NCBI GenBank assembly: GCA_040220455.1
Contig: JAVJUS010000130.1
Coordinates: 40,592 to 104,591, forward strand
DNA: 64,000 nucleotides
Reading direction: 5' to 3'
From: JAVJUS01 sp040220455
GTDB taxonomy: Bacteria; Pseudomonadota; Alphaproteobacteria; DSM-16000; Inquilinaceae
Part shown: piece by piece, positions 26,067 through 34,888 of the stretch
Layout: every line of letters begins with the position of its first letter
Numbering within the stretch: position 1 is the first letter of the stretch
Notes under the pieces: generated by a model
What the model was told of the DNA's origin: nothing
The model's input: only the letters and a program-made list of their open reading frames with translations
Database searches by the model: none
Position numbers and translations under genes: made by a program

Positions 26067-27461
26067 ATGAGCGCCGACGGCCCCCCCGCGCCCGCCGAGG
26101 GCGCGTCCGATGACGAGGTCGCGGCCTTCCTCGCCGCCCATCCCGACATCCACCAGATCGACGTCCTGATCCCGGATTCCTGCGGCGTGCCGCGCGGCAA
26201 GAAGATGCCGGCCGAGGGGCTGGCCAAGCTGTTCGCCGAGGGGGTCGGCTTCCCCGGCTCGCTCTACGCCACCGACATCCTGGGCGAGACGGTGGAGGAG
26301 ACGGGTCTCGGCTTCGACGACGGCGACGCCGACCGGCCGTGCCGGCCCGTCCCGGGCTCGCTGGTGCCCGTCCCCTGGGCGCGGCGGCCGACGGGCCAGG
26401 TGATGCTCGCCATGGAGGAGCCGGGCGGCGGCCCCTTCTACGCCGACCCGCGCGCAGTGCTCGGCCGCGTCGTCGACCGCATGAAGGCCGACGGCCACCA
26501 CCCGGTCGTGGCGGTCGAGCTGGAGTTCTACCTGCTCGACCCGGAGCCCGATGCCACCGGCGGGCCGCGCGCGCCGATCTCGCCGCTGACCGGGCGGCGC
26601 CAGGCGACCACCTCGGTCTACGGCATCGAGGAGCTCTACGACTTCGACGCCCTGCTCTACGACGTGACCGAGGCCGCGCGCGCCCAGGGCATCCCCGTCG
26701 ATTCGATCGTGTCCGAATACGCGCCGGGCCAGTACGAGATCAATCTCCAGCACGTCGCCGACCCGATCGCCGCCTGCGACGACGCGGTCCTGTTCAAGCG
26801 CGTGGTCAAGGGCGTCGCGGCGCGCCACGGGCTGGTCGCCACCTTCATGGCCAAGCCCTTCGCCGAGATGGCGGGCAACGGCCTGCACATCCATCTGAGC
26901 CTGCGCGACGACGCGGGCGCCCCCATCTTCGCCGACCCGGCGCCGGAAGGCGCGCCGGCGCTGCGCCACGCCATCGGCGGCCTGGCCGCGACCATGGCCG
27001 AGGGCATGGCCCTGTTCGCCCAGAACCAGAACGCCTATCGCCGGTTCCAGTCCCACTCCTACGCGCCGCACGCGCCGGTCTGGGGCGTCAACAACCGCTC
27101 CGCCGCCCTGCGCATCCCCGCCGGCCCGCCCGCCGACCGCCGGGTCGAGCACCGGGTCGCCGGCGCGGACTCCAACCCCTACCTGGTCATGGCCGCGGTA
27201 CTGGCCGGCGCCCATCACGGGCTGGTCCGCCGGCTCGACCCCGGCCCGCCCGTCTCCGGCAACGCCTATGCCCAGGTGGAGCAGGTGCTGACCTCGTCCT
27301 GGGTCATGGCGCTCGACCTGCTCGACGGCTCGGACGTCTTCGCGGACTATTTCGGCCGGCCGTTCCTGGACGTCTACCTGCCGCTCAAGCGCGCCGAGCG
27401 CGACCGCTTCTTCGCGACCATCACGCCGCTGGAATACGACTGGTACATGCTCAAGGTGTAG
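26067..27461 (+). CDS. Glutamine synthetase family protein, second paralogue
   Basis: This 464-residue ligase is a distant paralogue of the divergent gene. It shows VLIPDSCGVPRGKKMP, AVELEFYLLDPEPDA near 150, PGQYEINLQHV near 223, GNGLHIHLSLRD near 270 and HRVAGADSNPYLVMAAVLAG near 368. It belongs to the PuuA-like branch rather than housekeeping GlnA. The ribosome-binding site (GAGGA) is 13-14 nt from the ATG, longer than usual; no alternative ATG in frame exists. Having two diverged ligases head to head suggests that they act on different amines under shared control. Confidence 0.92.
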   Translation: MSADGPPAPAEGASDDEVAAFLAAHPDIHQIDVLIPDSCGVPRGKKMPAEGLAKLFAEGVGFPGSLYATDILGETVEETGLGFDDGDADRPCRPVPGSLVPVPWARRPTGQVMLAMEEPGGGPFYADPRAVLGRVVDRMKADGHHPVVAVELEFYLLDPEPDATGGPRAPISPLTGRRQATTSVYGIEELYDFDALLYDVTEAARAQGIPVDSIVSEYAPGQYEINLQHVADPIAACDDAVLFKRVVKGVAARHGLVATFMAKPFAEMAGNGLHIHLSLRDDAGAPIFADPAPEGAPALRHAIGGLAATMAEGMALFAQNQNAYRRFQSHSYAPHAPVWGVNNRSAALRIPAGPPADRRVEHRVAGADSNPYLVMAAVLAGAHHGLVRRLDPGPPVSGNAYAQVEQVLTSSWVMALDLLDGSDVFADYFGRPFLDVYLPLKRAERDRFFATITPLEYDWYMLKV

Positions 27462-27585
27462 CCGACGGCGCCCGGCGGCCCTTGTCGGGACCGGGAGCGG
27501 CGTTGCGCGGACGGCGACGGCGCGGTACGGTTGCGTCCTCAAAGCGGGCCGCCGGGCAAGAGCGGCCGTCGAGGGAGGCACGCCG

Positions 27586-28095
27586 ATGACCCTGACCGCC
27601 GGCAATCTGTTCCGCGCCTTCATCTGGGCCCTGGTCGGATCGATCGTCCTGGGCGTCCTGCTCTTCCCCTATGGCGGGGAGAACGGCACGGCCGGCCTGT
27701 CATTCGCCGTCTGGCACGCCATCGCGATCTACATCCTGGCCGCCATCCTGTGGTTCTACCCGACCGAGCGCCCGCCCTTCTTCAAGCGCTTCCTGGGCTA
27801 TCAGGGCATCGAGTCGACGCTCATCTTCGTGCTGATCATCGAGGCCGGCTTCGTCGGGATCGCGCTCGCCTACGCCATCCTCGGCTGGATCGTCGACGCG
27901 CTGGGCTGGTGGACCGGGCTCGTCGGCAGCGTCTGGGGCGCCGCGCACTTCATCGTCTCGGCCGGCCTGCTGGCCACGGCCTACTACCGCAGCCGCCAGC
28001 GGGAGGAGCCGGGGCAATGGTACACCGCCCCGATCGCGCTGATCCTGCTGCTGTTCCTCGTGCCGCTGGCCTACGAAGGCAAGCTCCTGGGCTGA
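27586..28095 (+). CDS. Multipass membrane protein, function unknown
   Basis: This 169-residue protein has four to five predicted helices (about 8-28, 40-58, 78-100, 105-132 and 147-163) and is not recognised. Features include LLFPYGGENGTAGLSFAVWH, a second loop YPTERPPFFKRFLGYQG and C-terminal YEGKLLG. GAGGGAGG precedes the ATG, a strong ribosome-binding site, so it is expressed. It follows the ligase gene by 124 bp on the same strand and precedes a lipoprotein and the FAD oxidase; membership in that unit is possible but untested. Confidence 0.75.
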   Translation: MTLTAGNLFRAFIWALVGSIVLGVLLFPYGGENGTAGLSFAVWHAIAIYILAAILWFYPTERPPFFKRFLGYQGIESTLIFVLIIEAGFVGIALAYAILGWIVDALGWWTGLVGSVWGAAHFIVSAGLLATAYYRSRQREEPGQWYTAPIALILLLFLVPLAYEGKLLG

Positions 28096-28211
28096 AGACG
28101 GGCGGCCCCGGGGCCCCGCCGCGCGCGCCCGTCCCGGACCGCCGCGGCCGGTCGCGCGTCGAGCCCGGTGCCGCATCGACAGGGCGCGCGGCGTCGTGCG
28201 ACTGTCGGGCC

Positions 28212-28391
28212 ATGCGCGTTTCCCCTGTCCACGACCGCTCCAGCCCCGGCACCCGGCCCGCGCGCCGCCTTGCGGCGCTGGTCCTCCTCGCCGCCTGCCT
28301 GCCAGCGCTGGGGGCGTGCGGCCGCGTCTTCCTCGGCGCCGAGGGCGGCAGCGCCAGCGATACCGACTGGACCGTCGGCCTCGAGCTCTGA
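28212..28391 (+). CDS. Small lipoprotein
   Basis: This 59-residue frame starts MRVSPVHDRSSPGTRPARR, continues with a hydrophobic stretch ending LPALGAC (lipobox, Cys at about 36), and leaves a mature peptide of only about 24 residues, GRVFLGAEGGSASDTDWTVG and LEL. It is called because of the lipobox alone; no ribosome-binding site is obvious, and the long basic n-region is unusual. It ends 24 bp before the FAD oxidase gene. Confidence 0.55.
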   Translation: MRVSPVHDRSSPGTRPARRLAALVLLAACLPALGACGRVFLGAEGGSASDTDWTVGLEL

Positions 28392-28415
28392 CCGCCGAGG
28401 CCGCAGAACGCCCCC

Positions 28416-29732
28416 ATGACCGAGGCCCCGCCGCGCTCCGCCGCCCCCTCGGGGCATGTCGGCTCCTGGTACGCCGCGACCGCGAACCCGGCGCCGGAGC
28501 GCCCGCCGCTGGAGGGCGAACGACGTTGCGACGTCGCCGTCGTCGGGGGCGGCTTCACCGGCCTCTCCGCCGCGCTGGAGCTGGCCGGCCGCGGCTATTC
28601 CGTCACGCTGCTGGAGGCCGAGCGGATCGGCTGGGGAGCGTCGGGGCGCAACGGCGGGCAGATCGTCACCGGCTTCAACAAGACGGTGAGCAGCATCGCC
28701 GGCATGGTCGGGCCCGACGAGGCGCGGCGGCTCTGGGACATGGCCGAGGAGGCGAAGGCGCTGATCGCCGATCGGGTCGCGCGCCACGCCATCGCCTGCG
28801 ACCTGCGCTGGGGCTACTTCTTCGCCGCGATGAAGCGCTCGCACATGCGCGACCTGGAAGCCGATCTCGCCGAGTGGCGTGGCCTGGGCCACGACCGGGC
28901 GGAGATGATCCCGCGCGAGCGTCTGGGCGACTACGTCGCCTCGCCGCGCTATGTCGGCGGGCTCCTCGACCGGGGCAGCGGCCAGCTCCATCCGTTGAAC
29001 TACGCCCTCGGCCTCGCCGCGGCGGCCGAGGCGGCGGGCGCGACCCTGTTCGAGACGAGCCGGGTGGAACGCCTGGAGGCCGGCACGCCGGCGGTGCTGA
29101 CCACGGCGCGCGGGCGGGCCGTCGCCGATCACGTCATCCTCGCCGGCAACGCCTATCTGCCGGGGATCGCGCCCGAGGTCGAGACGCGTGTGCGCCCGCG
29201 CCTGATGCCGGTGCTGACCTGGATCGCGGCGACCGAGCCGCTGGGCGAGGACCGGGCCCGCGCCCTGATCCCGGCCGACCTGGCGGTCGCCGATGTCCGC
29301 TTCGCGCTCAACTATTATCGCCTCAGCCGGGACCACCGCATGCTGTTCGGCGGCGGCGTGAGCTATTCCCTGGCCGCGCCGCGCGACCCGGTGCCGCTGG
29401 TCCGGCGCAAGATGACCGGCTTCTTCCCGGACCTGGCCGACGCCGCCATCGAGTACTGCTGGGGCGGCCTGATCGGGATCTCGTTCAACCGCCTGCCGGA
29501 TCTCGGGCGGGTGGCGCCCAACATCTTCTACGCCCAGGGCTTCTCCGGCCACGGGCTGGCGCTGACGGGCCTGGCGGGCAAGCTGATGGCCGAGGCGGTG
29601 GCGGGCACGGCCGAGCGCTTCGACGTCTTCGCCCGCATCCCCCACCGCCCCTTCCCGGGCGGCCGATGGCTTCGCACGCCGGCGCTGGTGCTGGGCACCA
29701 CCTGGTACCGGCTGCGCGACCTGCTGGGATAG
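28416..29732 (+). CDS. FAD-dependent amine oxidoreductase (PuuB/OrdL-like)
   Basis: This 438-residue flavoprotein has the dinucleotide-binding motif VAVVGGGFTGLSAALELA at 41-58, the DAO-family GASGRNGGQI at 69-78 and C-terminal FAD-binding NIFYAQGFSGHGLALTGLAG. The closest described relatives by motif are gamma-glutamylputrescine oxidase (PuuB) and OrdL. In the Puu pathway it would oxidise gamma-glutamyl-amine made by the nearby ligases to the aldehyde, releasing hydrogen peroxide. It is on the same strand as the second ligase, with two small genes between. The role in polyamine breakdown is inference from neighbours. Confidence 0.9.
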   Translation: MTEAPPRSAAPSGHVGSWYAATANPAPERPPLEGERRCDVAVVGGGFTGLSAALELAGRGYSVTLLEAERIGWGASGRNGGQIVTGFNKTVSSIAGMVGPDEARRLWDMAEEAKALIADRVARHAIACDLRWGYFFAAMKRSHMRDLEADLAEWRGLGHDRAEMIPRERLGDYVASPRYVGGLLDRGSGQLHPLNYALGLAAAAEAAGATLFETSRVERLEAGTPAVLTTARGRAVADHVILAGNAYLPGIAPEVETRVRPRLMPVLTWIAATEPLGEDRARALIPADLAVADVRFALNYYRLSRDHRMLFGGGVSYSLAAPRDPVPLVRRKMTGFFPDLADAAIEYCWGGLIGISFNRLPDLGRVAPNIFYAQGFSGHGLALTGLAGKLMAEAVAGTAERFDVFARIPHRPFPGGRWLRTPALVLGTTWYRLRDLLG

Positions 29733-29754
29733 CACGAGCGTCCGGGATCGCGGC

Positions 29755-29940
29755 CTATCGCTTCTTCGGGCCGAAGAGGAGCCAGGCGAGGAAGCCGAAG
29801 AGCGGGAAGATCAGGATCGCCACGATCCAGATCACCTTGCCGCCCGTCGACGCGCCCGACTGCACGGTGCTGACGATCGCCCAGATCACCAGCACCAGCA
29901 GGATCAGGCCGAAAATGCCGGTGACCTCGACGCTCATCAT
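29755..29940 (-). CDS. PLD nuclease N-terminal (PLDc_N) domain membrane protein
   Basis: This 61-residue protein has two transmembrane helices (about 6-24 and 35-54) and the family tail FPLFGFLAWLLFGPKKR. Such stand-alone PLDc_N proteins are common short inner-membrane proteins without the catalytic HKD domains. GCGAGG supports the start at 29940 or one codon later. It is convergent with the FAD oxidase gene, 22 bp away. Function unknown. Confidence 0.8.
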   Translation of the reverse strand: MMSVEVTGIFGLILLVLVIWAIVSTVQSGASTGGKVIWIVAILIFPLFGFLAWLLFGPKKR

Positions 29941-30042
29941 CGGGCCTCGCTCGCCTCGTGCCATGGACCGGCGCCGCGGGACGCGACGCGCCGATGGCAG
30001 GTAAGGCCGACGACGCCGCGGCGCAAGTCTTTCAGGCCCGGC

Positions 30043-30225
30043 TCAGTCGCCGGCGTCGGCGAAGCGGGCCTGCTCCTCGTAGAAAACCGAGGCGAGCTCG
30101 GTCGACAGGGCGGTGGCGCCGCATTTCGGGCACTCGACCCCGATGCCGAGGCTGCGGACAAGGAAAGATTCGCCACAATCGCAACGGATCAGGTGGCCTT
30201 TCGAAACCTTGGCTTCGATCTTCAT
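30043..30225 (-). CDS. Small zinc-ribbon protein
   Basis: This 60-residue protein contains one zinc ribbon formed by CDCGESFLV and VECPKCGATALS (Cys pairs about residues 15/17 and 32/35). The ATG at 30225 is preferred over 30273 because GGGGAGAGG lies just upstream. The remainder is a short helix. No partner is evident; nucleic-acid or protein binding is typical for such ribbons. Confidence 0.75.
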   Translation of the reverse strand: MKIEAKVSKGHLIRCDCGESFLVRSLGIGVECPKCGATALSTELASVFYEEQARFADAGD

Positions 30226-30456
30226 GCTGCCTCTCCCCTGTCCGACGATCGGCGTGAAACCGGGGCGGACCATACATCGTAGGCGGCTTCCGCAGCCAGG
30301 AAAATTAGCGGAGCCTGGCGCAAAGAAGCGAAAGCTCGTGGACCTCTTTCGAGGTACGGCCGTATCGCCGGAGAGCGGATGTCGACGCCACGGCGCGCAC
30401 CTCGCGATGTCAACGCGCTCGGGGAAAGCCGGGTTCCGGCGACTCCGGGATCGCGG

Positions 30457-31509
30457 TCAGCCCGCCGCGAGCGGCGCGAGGTCGCGGAGCACGTCCGGGA
30501 TCGGCCGGCGGCTCAGGCGAAGATTGAGGGCGACATGGTCGATGCCCGCCTCGCGCAGCCGCCGCAGATGGTCGCCCAGTGCGCGAATGCCGCCGGTCAG
30601 CACGCCGCGCCCCTCGCGCACGGGCTCGCTCGGATCGGCGCCGAGGACGAGGCGGACGGGCTGGAGCAGCGGTTTCGGCCCTTCCGCCCCGCCATTCGCG
30701 CAGACGCGACGCCACTCCTCGGCCAGGCGCGTGGCGCCGGCGAGCGGCTGGGGCGGCACGAACCAGGCATCGGCATGGGCACCGATCCAACCGGGATCCT
30801 GCTGGGCGCGGCCGACGATGACGACCGGGACGCCGTCCGCCTGGCGCGGTCGCGGCAGCACGTCGCCGCCGGAGAAATCGGGCTCGGTCGGCCAGACCTT
30901 CTCGATCAGGTCGACGCAGGCGCGCAGCCGCTCGCCGCGGGCCTCCATGGGCACGCCGAAGGCCGGGAATTCCGACGGCCGGTCGCCCGCCGCCAGACCC
31001 AGGAGGAAGCGTCCGCCGCTGATCTGGTCGATCGACGCCGCCCGCTTGAGGACGTGCAGCGGGTGGTCGAGCGGGGCGACGATCGCGGCCGTGCCGATGG
31101 CGATGGTCCGCGTCACCGCCGCCAGGTAGCCGGCATAGGTCCACGGATCCCAGACATGCCCCGCGTCGCCGAAGGACGGATCGAAGAGCGGGATGTCGCG
31201 CAGCCAGACGGCCGAGAAGCCGAGGGCGTCGGCCAGCGCGACGTGCCGGTCATGGTCCTCCATGGCCGGCGCCGGCCCGGGCGAGCCACGTGCCCAGTCG
31301 CTCTCCACCGGCGTGAGCAGGCCCAGCGTCGGCAGGTCGTCGCGCACCAGGCGATCGAGCACGCCGGGCGCGTCGCGCCGGCGCCAGCCGCCCCGGTCGA
31401 GGGAGCCCGAGAAGCCGTCCGGCAGGCTCGCCCCCGACGGTCCGGCCGGACCGGCCCCCGGCGGGCACCCGGCGGGCGCCCGACCGGGGGCCGTCGCACC
31501 CTCAGACAT
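30457..31509 (-). CDS. LLM-class flavin-dependent oxidoreductase
   Basis: This 350-residue protein is a luciferase-like oxidoreductase (TIGR03571-like) that uses FMN or F420. Motifs are LPTLGLLTPVESDWARG near 60, ALGFSAVWLRDIPLFDPSFG near 90, IAIGTAAIVAPLDHPLHVLK near 134 and ISGGRFLLGLAAGDRP near 163. The N-terminal 50 residues are Pro/Gly-rich and may be partly untranslated. Its ATG overlaps the HAD gene stop by 8 nt (ATGTCTGA), making it the third cistron of the monooxygenase-phosphatase operon. The reaction is unknown; a reductive or monooxygenase step on the operon's intermediate is likely. Confidence 0.88.
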   Translation of the reverse strand: MSEGATAPGRAPAGCPPGAGPAGPSGASLPDGFSGSLDRGGWRRRDAPGVLDRLVRDDLPTLGLLTPVESDWARGSPGPAPAMEDHDRHVALADALGFSAVWLRDIPLFDPSFGDAGHVWDPWTYAGYLAAVTRTIAIGTAAIVAPLDHPLHVLKRAASIDQISGGRFLLGLAAGDRPSEFPAFGVPMEARGERLRACVDLIEKVWPTEPDFSGGDVLPRPRQADGVPVVIVGRAQQDPGWIGAHADAWFVPPQPLAGATRLAEEWRRVCANGGAEGPKPLLQPVRLVLGADPSEPVREGRGVLTGGIRALGDHLRRLREAGIDHVALNLRLSRRPIPDVLRDLAPLAAG

Positions 31510-32221
31510 GGGCGAGGCCGGCGGTTTCCGCCGGCGCCGTGCCGCGCGGCAGGATCGTCCATCCCTCCCGGCGGGCGATCGCCTCCATCTCCGGTTCGCC
31601 GGCGACCACATAGGCCTTTCCGGCGAGGCGGAGCATGCCGAGATCGCTGGTATGGTCGCCGCAGGCGACGCATTCGCCCAGGTCCAGGTTGTTGTCCCGG
31701 GCGAAGGCGTGCACGGACTCGACCTTGCCCGTCCCGATCATCTGGGGCGGCACGATCTCCCCGGTGAAGACGCCGTCGACCGCCTCCAGCCGCGTCGCCA
31801 GCAGGGCGTCGAGGCCCAGCGCCTCGGCGATCGGCTCCAGGATCTCCAGGCTCGACCCGCTGACCCCGACGGTCGCCGCGCCTGCCCCGGCGCACCGGCG
31901 GACCAGCTCGCAGGCCGACGAGACCCAGAGCGCGTCGCCGCGCTCCTCGATCTCCGCCTCGAACCAGGCCCGGGCGATCGCGCGAACCTCGGCGCAGGAT
32001 CGGCCGGCGAAGCTGCGGTAGAAGGCCCGGTTGAGCGCGGCCCGGTCCTCCCGCGAGGCCTCCGTGAACAGCCGCTCGCGGAAGGCCTCGTAGAGGGCGG
32101 TGCCGTCCTCGCCGCGATGCGCCTCCGCGTTCGCGTACCAGAAGGCCTGGAAGGCGAACATCGACTTCAGGTCGATCAGCGTGTCGTCGACGTCGAAGAA
32201 GGCGGCCTGCTTACGCCACAT
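31502..32221 (-). CDS. HAD-superfamily phosphatase (subfamily IB, SerB-like)
   Basis: This 239-residue enzyme removes phosphate from a small molecule. Motif I is FDVDDTLI (nucleophile Asp10, acid Asp12), motif II VSGSS near 119, the motif III lysine is in MIGTGKVESV and motif IV is CGDHTSDLGML near 189. HAD-IB members include phosphoserine phosphatase, but the cap here (residues 20-100) is not serine-specific by eye. Its start overlaps the monooxygenase by 11 nt and its end overlaps the LLM gene by 8 nt, so all three are translationally coupled and probably share a pathway. Confidence 0.9.
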   Translation of the reverse strand: MWRKQAAFFDVDDTLIDLKSMFAFQAFWYANAEAHRGEDGTALYEAFRERLFTEASREDRAALNRAFYRSFAGRSCAEVRAIARAWFEAEIEERGDALWVSSACELVRRCAGAGAATVGVSGSSLEILEPIAEALGLDALLATRLEAVDGVFTGEIVPPQMIGTGKVESVHAFARDNNLDLGECVACGDHTSDLGMLRLAGKAYVVAGEPEMEAIARREGWTILPRGTAPAETAGLAHV

Positions 32222-33914
32222 CGCGATATCCCTTCTCCGTCCGGCCGCCCTGGGTACCGGCGGCGAACAGCCCCTCGAGCCAGGCGAACACGGGCTCGGC
32301 GGCCTCGGCCCGGGTGGCGCCGCGCCCCGCGGCGGCGACGAAGCCGTCCGGGCGGACGCAGACCACCGCCGCCTCGTCGAAAGCCAGCTTGTCGAACAGG
32401 CGGCTCAGACGGTCCTCGTACACGGGCACACCCGCCGTCTCAACCGGAGCGGAGATCTCCCGCGCCACAACGATCGATTCCGCATATGGAAGGCCGCCCG
32501 CCCGCTCCTCGGTGACGCGCCGGACCGCCTGGAGGGCCTCCTCGTGGCCGAGGCGGACCATGTGCAGGATCGTGAACCGGGTGCCGTGAACCAGCCGCGC
32601 GACCGGCAGGTAGGCGTCCCCGTCGGCGACGAAGGCATGGGGCATGCGCGTGCCCGGCTCCGGCAGGCCGGCCACCCCTGGCCCGGCCAGGGGCCCGGTC
32701 GCGGGATAGCGCTGCATCATGCCGGCGAGCAGCGTGGGCAGCCGCTTCTGGACCCGATCGGTGCGGTCGAGCCTGGGCGTCGCGATACGCCGGGCGAGAC
32801 GTTCGTGCCAGGCGGTCGCCGTGATGAAGCGGGTCGTCTTGGCCGTGATCTTCTGGATCATCTCGGCGATCGGCCGGCGCTCGGCCTCGTAGGTGTCGAT
32901 CAGCTCCGGCCCGGCATGGCCCTTGGCCACGAAACCCAGCTTCCAGCCGAGATTGAAGACGTCGCCGAAGCCGGTATTGAGACCCTGCGCGCCGAGCGGG
33001 CTGTACAGGTGGAACGCATCGCCCGCGAGCAGCACGCGACCTTCCTTCGCCTTGTCCGCCATCCGGTGGTAGAAAGGCGCGCAGGTGAGCCATTCGGGCG
33101 AGTGCACGCGGATGCCGCCGGGTCCGTTGCGATCGACGATGGCCTGGAGCTCCTCCAGCGTCGCCTCGGGGCGCTCGCGCTTCTGGAAGTCCTCGTAGGA
33201 GAGATCGGTCTGAGCGATCAGGCGGTGCATGCCCCGCGGCATCGGGATGATCAGCAGATAGCCGTTCGGCCCGAGATGGAACTGGAGATGGCGCTTCGGC
33301 CCGTCCCAGTCGATCTTGACGTCGCCGAGGATGAACGCGCGCTTGTAGTCGCCACCGGGAAACCCGGCCCCCATCTGCTCGCGCACCAGGGAGCGGTTGC
33401 CGTCGCAACCGATCAGCCAATCCGCCTCGACCCGGAAACGCTGGCCGTCCTCGCCCTCCAGCAGCGCGACCGCCTTGGCGTCGTTGCGGGACGGATCGCC
33501 GGTGGATTCGATCTCGATCAGGCGGGTGCGCCGGCGGATCGCGCCGCCGTTGTCGATCAGCGCGCCCGAAAGATGTCGCTCGGTCCGGCTCTGCGGCAGC
33601 CCCAGCACGAACGGATAGGGCGTGTCGACGTCGCGGAAGGAGGCCGCCAGGATGGACTTGCCCTGCTCCCAGAGGCCGTAGTCGGACATCGGATAGCCGT
33701 CGGAGACCATCGCCTCGGAGAGATCGAGGGCGTGCATCAGCTCGAGCGTGCGCGCATGGACGCCGATGGCCTTCGAGTAATCGGTCGGGCCATCGTTCTG
33801 ATCCACAACCAAGACGGGCACATCCTGCTTCGAGAGCAGAGCGCCGATCCCGACGCCGACCGGTCCCGCGCCGACGATGAGCGCGAAGGTGGACAATTTC
33901 TCAGCGCTATGCAT
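32211..33914 (-). CDS. FAD-dependent aromatic-type monooxygenase
   Basis: This 567-residue group A flavoprotein monooxygenase has the three hallmark motifs: ALIVGAGPVGVGIGALL at 11-27, DG motif GCDGNRSLVR near 170, and GDAFHLYSPLGAQGLNTGF at 298-316. The C-terminal 170 residues form a thioredoxin-like extension as in PheA/MhpA hydroxylases. The ATG at 33914 has GAGG 5 nt upstream and is preferred over a GTG two codons earlier. It heads the operon with the HAD phosphatase and LLM genes and diverges from a LysR gene only 32 bp away. NAD(P)H-dependent hydroxylation is known for the family; the substrate is unknown. Confidence 0.9.
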   Translation of the reverse strand: MHSAEKLSTFALIVGAGPVGVGIGALLSKQDVPVLVVDQNDGPTDYSKAIGVHARTLELMHALDLSEAMVSDGYPMSDYGLWEQGKSILAASFRDVDTPYPFVLGLPQSRTERHLSGALIDNGGAIRRRTRLIEIESTGDPSRNDAKAVALLEGEDGQRFRVEADWLIGCDGNRSLVREQMGAGFPGGDYKRAFILGDVKIDWDGPKRHLQFHLGPNGYLLIIPMPRGMHRLIAQTDLSYEDFQKRERPEATLEELQAIVDRNGPGGIRVHSPEWLTCAPFYHRMADKAKEGRVLLAGDAFHLYSPLGAQGLNTGFGDVFNLGWKLGFVAKGHAGPELIDTYEAERRPIAEMIQKITAKTTRFITATAWHERLARRIATPRLDRTDRVQKRLPTLLAGMMQRYPATGPLAGPGVAGLPEPGTRMPHAFVADGDAYLPVARLVHGTRFTILHMVRLGHEEALQAVRRVTEERAGGLPYAESIVVAREISAPVETAGVPVYEDRLSRLFDKLAFDEAAVVCVRPDGFVAAAGRGATRAEAAEPVFAWLEGLFAAGTQGGRTEKGYRDVA

Positions 33915-33946
33915 GATCACCTCAACCCGTTCTGGTGGTTCGGCGA

Positions 33947-34870
33947 ATGGCGGATCGGATCAACGCCCTGGACCTGAACCTGCTCAAGGTCTTCAGGGCG
34001 CTCTACGAGGCTCGGAACGCGACGAAGGCGGCCGCTCGCGTCGGCTTGACACAACCCTCGGTAAGCAGAGCCCTCCAGAAGCTTCGACTTACCTTTTCGG
34101 ACCCGCTCTTCGAGTGGAAGGCGGCGGAGATGCGTCCGACGCCGCTGGCCCATTCCCTTTTCCCGCTGATCGCCGGCAGCCTCGACGCCGCCGAGGCGGT
34201 GCTGATCAAGGTCGACGAGTTCGACCCGATGCGCACGGAGACGACCTTCGTCGTGGGCATGACGGACTACATCTCCACCGTCATGCTGGGCGATCTCGCC
34301 CGCCACATCCGCAAGACCGCGCCGGGCGTGACCCTGACCCTGCGCCCGGTGGCCGCCTTCGAGGCGTGTCAGGCGCTCGGCGAGGGCCAGGTCGAGTTCG
34401 CCTTCGTCTCGCACAAGCCCAACGAGGCGGAGATCGATTCCCAGCCGCTGTTTTCCGACGACTACGTCGTGCTGGCCGATGCCCGCCGGCACGACTTGCC
34501 CGGCTCGACCTTCCCGTTGACGACCTACGTCCAGCTCAAGCACGTCCTGGTCTCCTATGCCGGGGCCCGCTGGGGCTGGGTCGACGACGTGCTCGAGGAT
34601 CTCGGCTACTCGCGGCGCCTGGAGATGGTGGTCAGCTCGTTCTCGGCCGTGCCGGACCTGGTCATCGGGACCGACGTGGTGGCCGCCGTGCCACGGCGGA
34701 TCGCCAACACCTACGCCCGGACCCTGCCCGTGAAGGCCTACGACCTGCCCTTTCCCTCCATGACCCTGCACTTCCACCTGGCCTGGAAGCGCAGGGGCGT
34801 TCTCACCCCCGCGCAACGCTGGCTCAGCGAACAGATCCACTGGGTGTCCGAGACCCTCGACAGCGCGTGA
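33947..34870 (+). CDS. LysR-family transcriptional regulator (NodD/SyrM-like)
   Basis: This 307-residue regulator has a winged helix-turn-helix at about 5-60 (NLLKVFRALYEARNATKAAA, GLTQPSVSRALQKLR) and a LysR effector domain. The sequence RLTFSDPLFEWKAAEMRPTPLA is of the NodD/nahR-like branch, whose members commonly sense aromatic or acyl compounds. The ATG at 33947 is used; a GTG at 33935 is the alternative. It is divergent from the monooxygenase operon, the classic arrangement for a LysR activator and its target. The 32-bp gap means that both promoters overlap coding sequence. Confidence 0.9.
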   Translation: MADRINALDLNLLKVFRALYEARNATKAAARVGLTQPSVSRALQKLRLTFSDPLFEWKAAEMRPTPLAHSLFPLIAGSLDAAEAVLIKVDEFDPMRTETTFVVGMTDYISTVMLGDLARHIRKTAPGVTLTLRPVAAFEACQALGEGQVEFAFVSHKPNEAEIDSQPLFSDDYVVLADARRHDLPGSTFPLTTYVQLKHVLVSYAGARWGWVDDVLEDLGYSRRLEMVVSSFSAVPDLVIGTDVVAAVPRRIANTYARTLPVKAYDLPFPSMTLHFHLAWKRRGVLTPAQRWLSEQIHWVSETLDSA

Positions 34871-34888
34871 AGGCGCGCGTGAGGCGGC

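Noticed and set aside
24582..27623. 1013-codon minus-strand frame over both ligase genes
   Set aside because: Only its last 447 codons code for the left ligase; the rest is antisense to the right ligase, which has a full set of conserved motifs.
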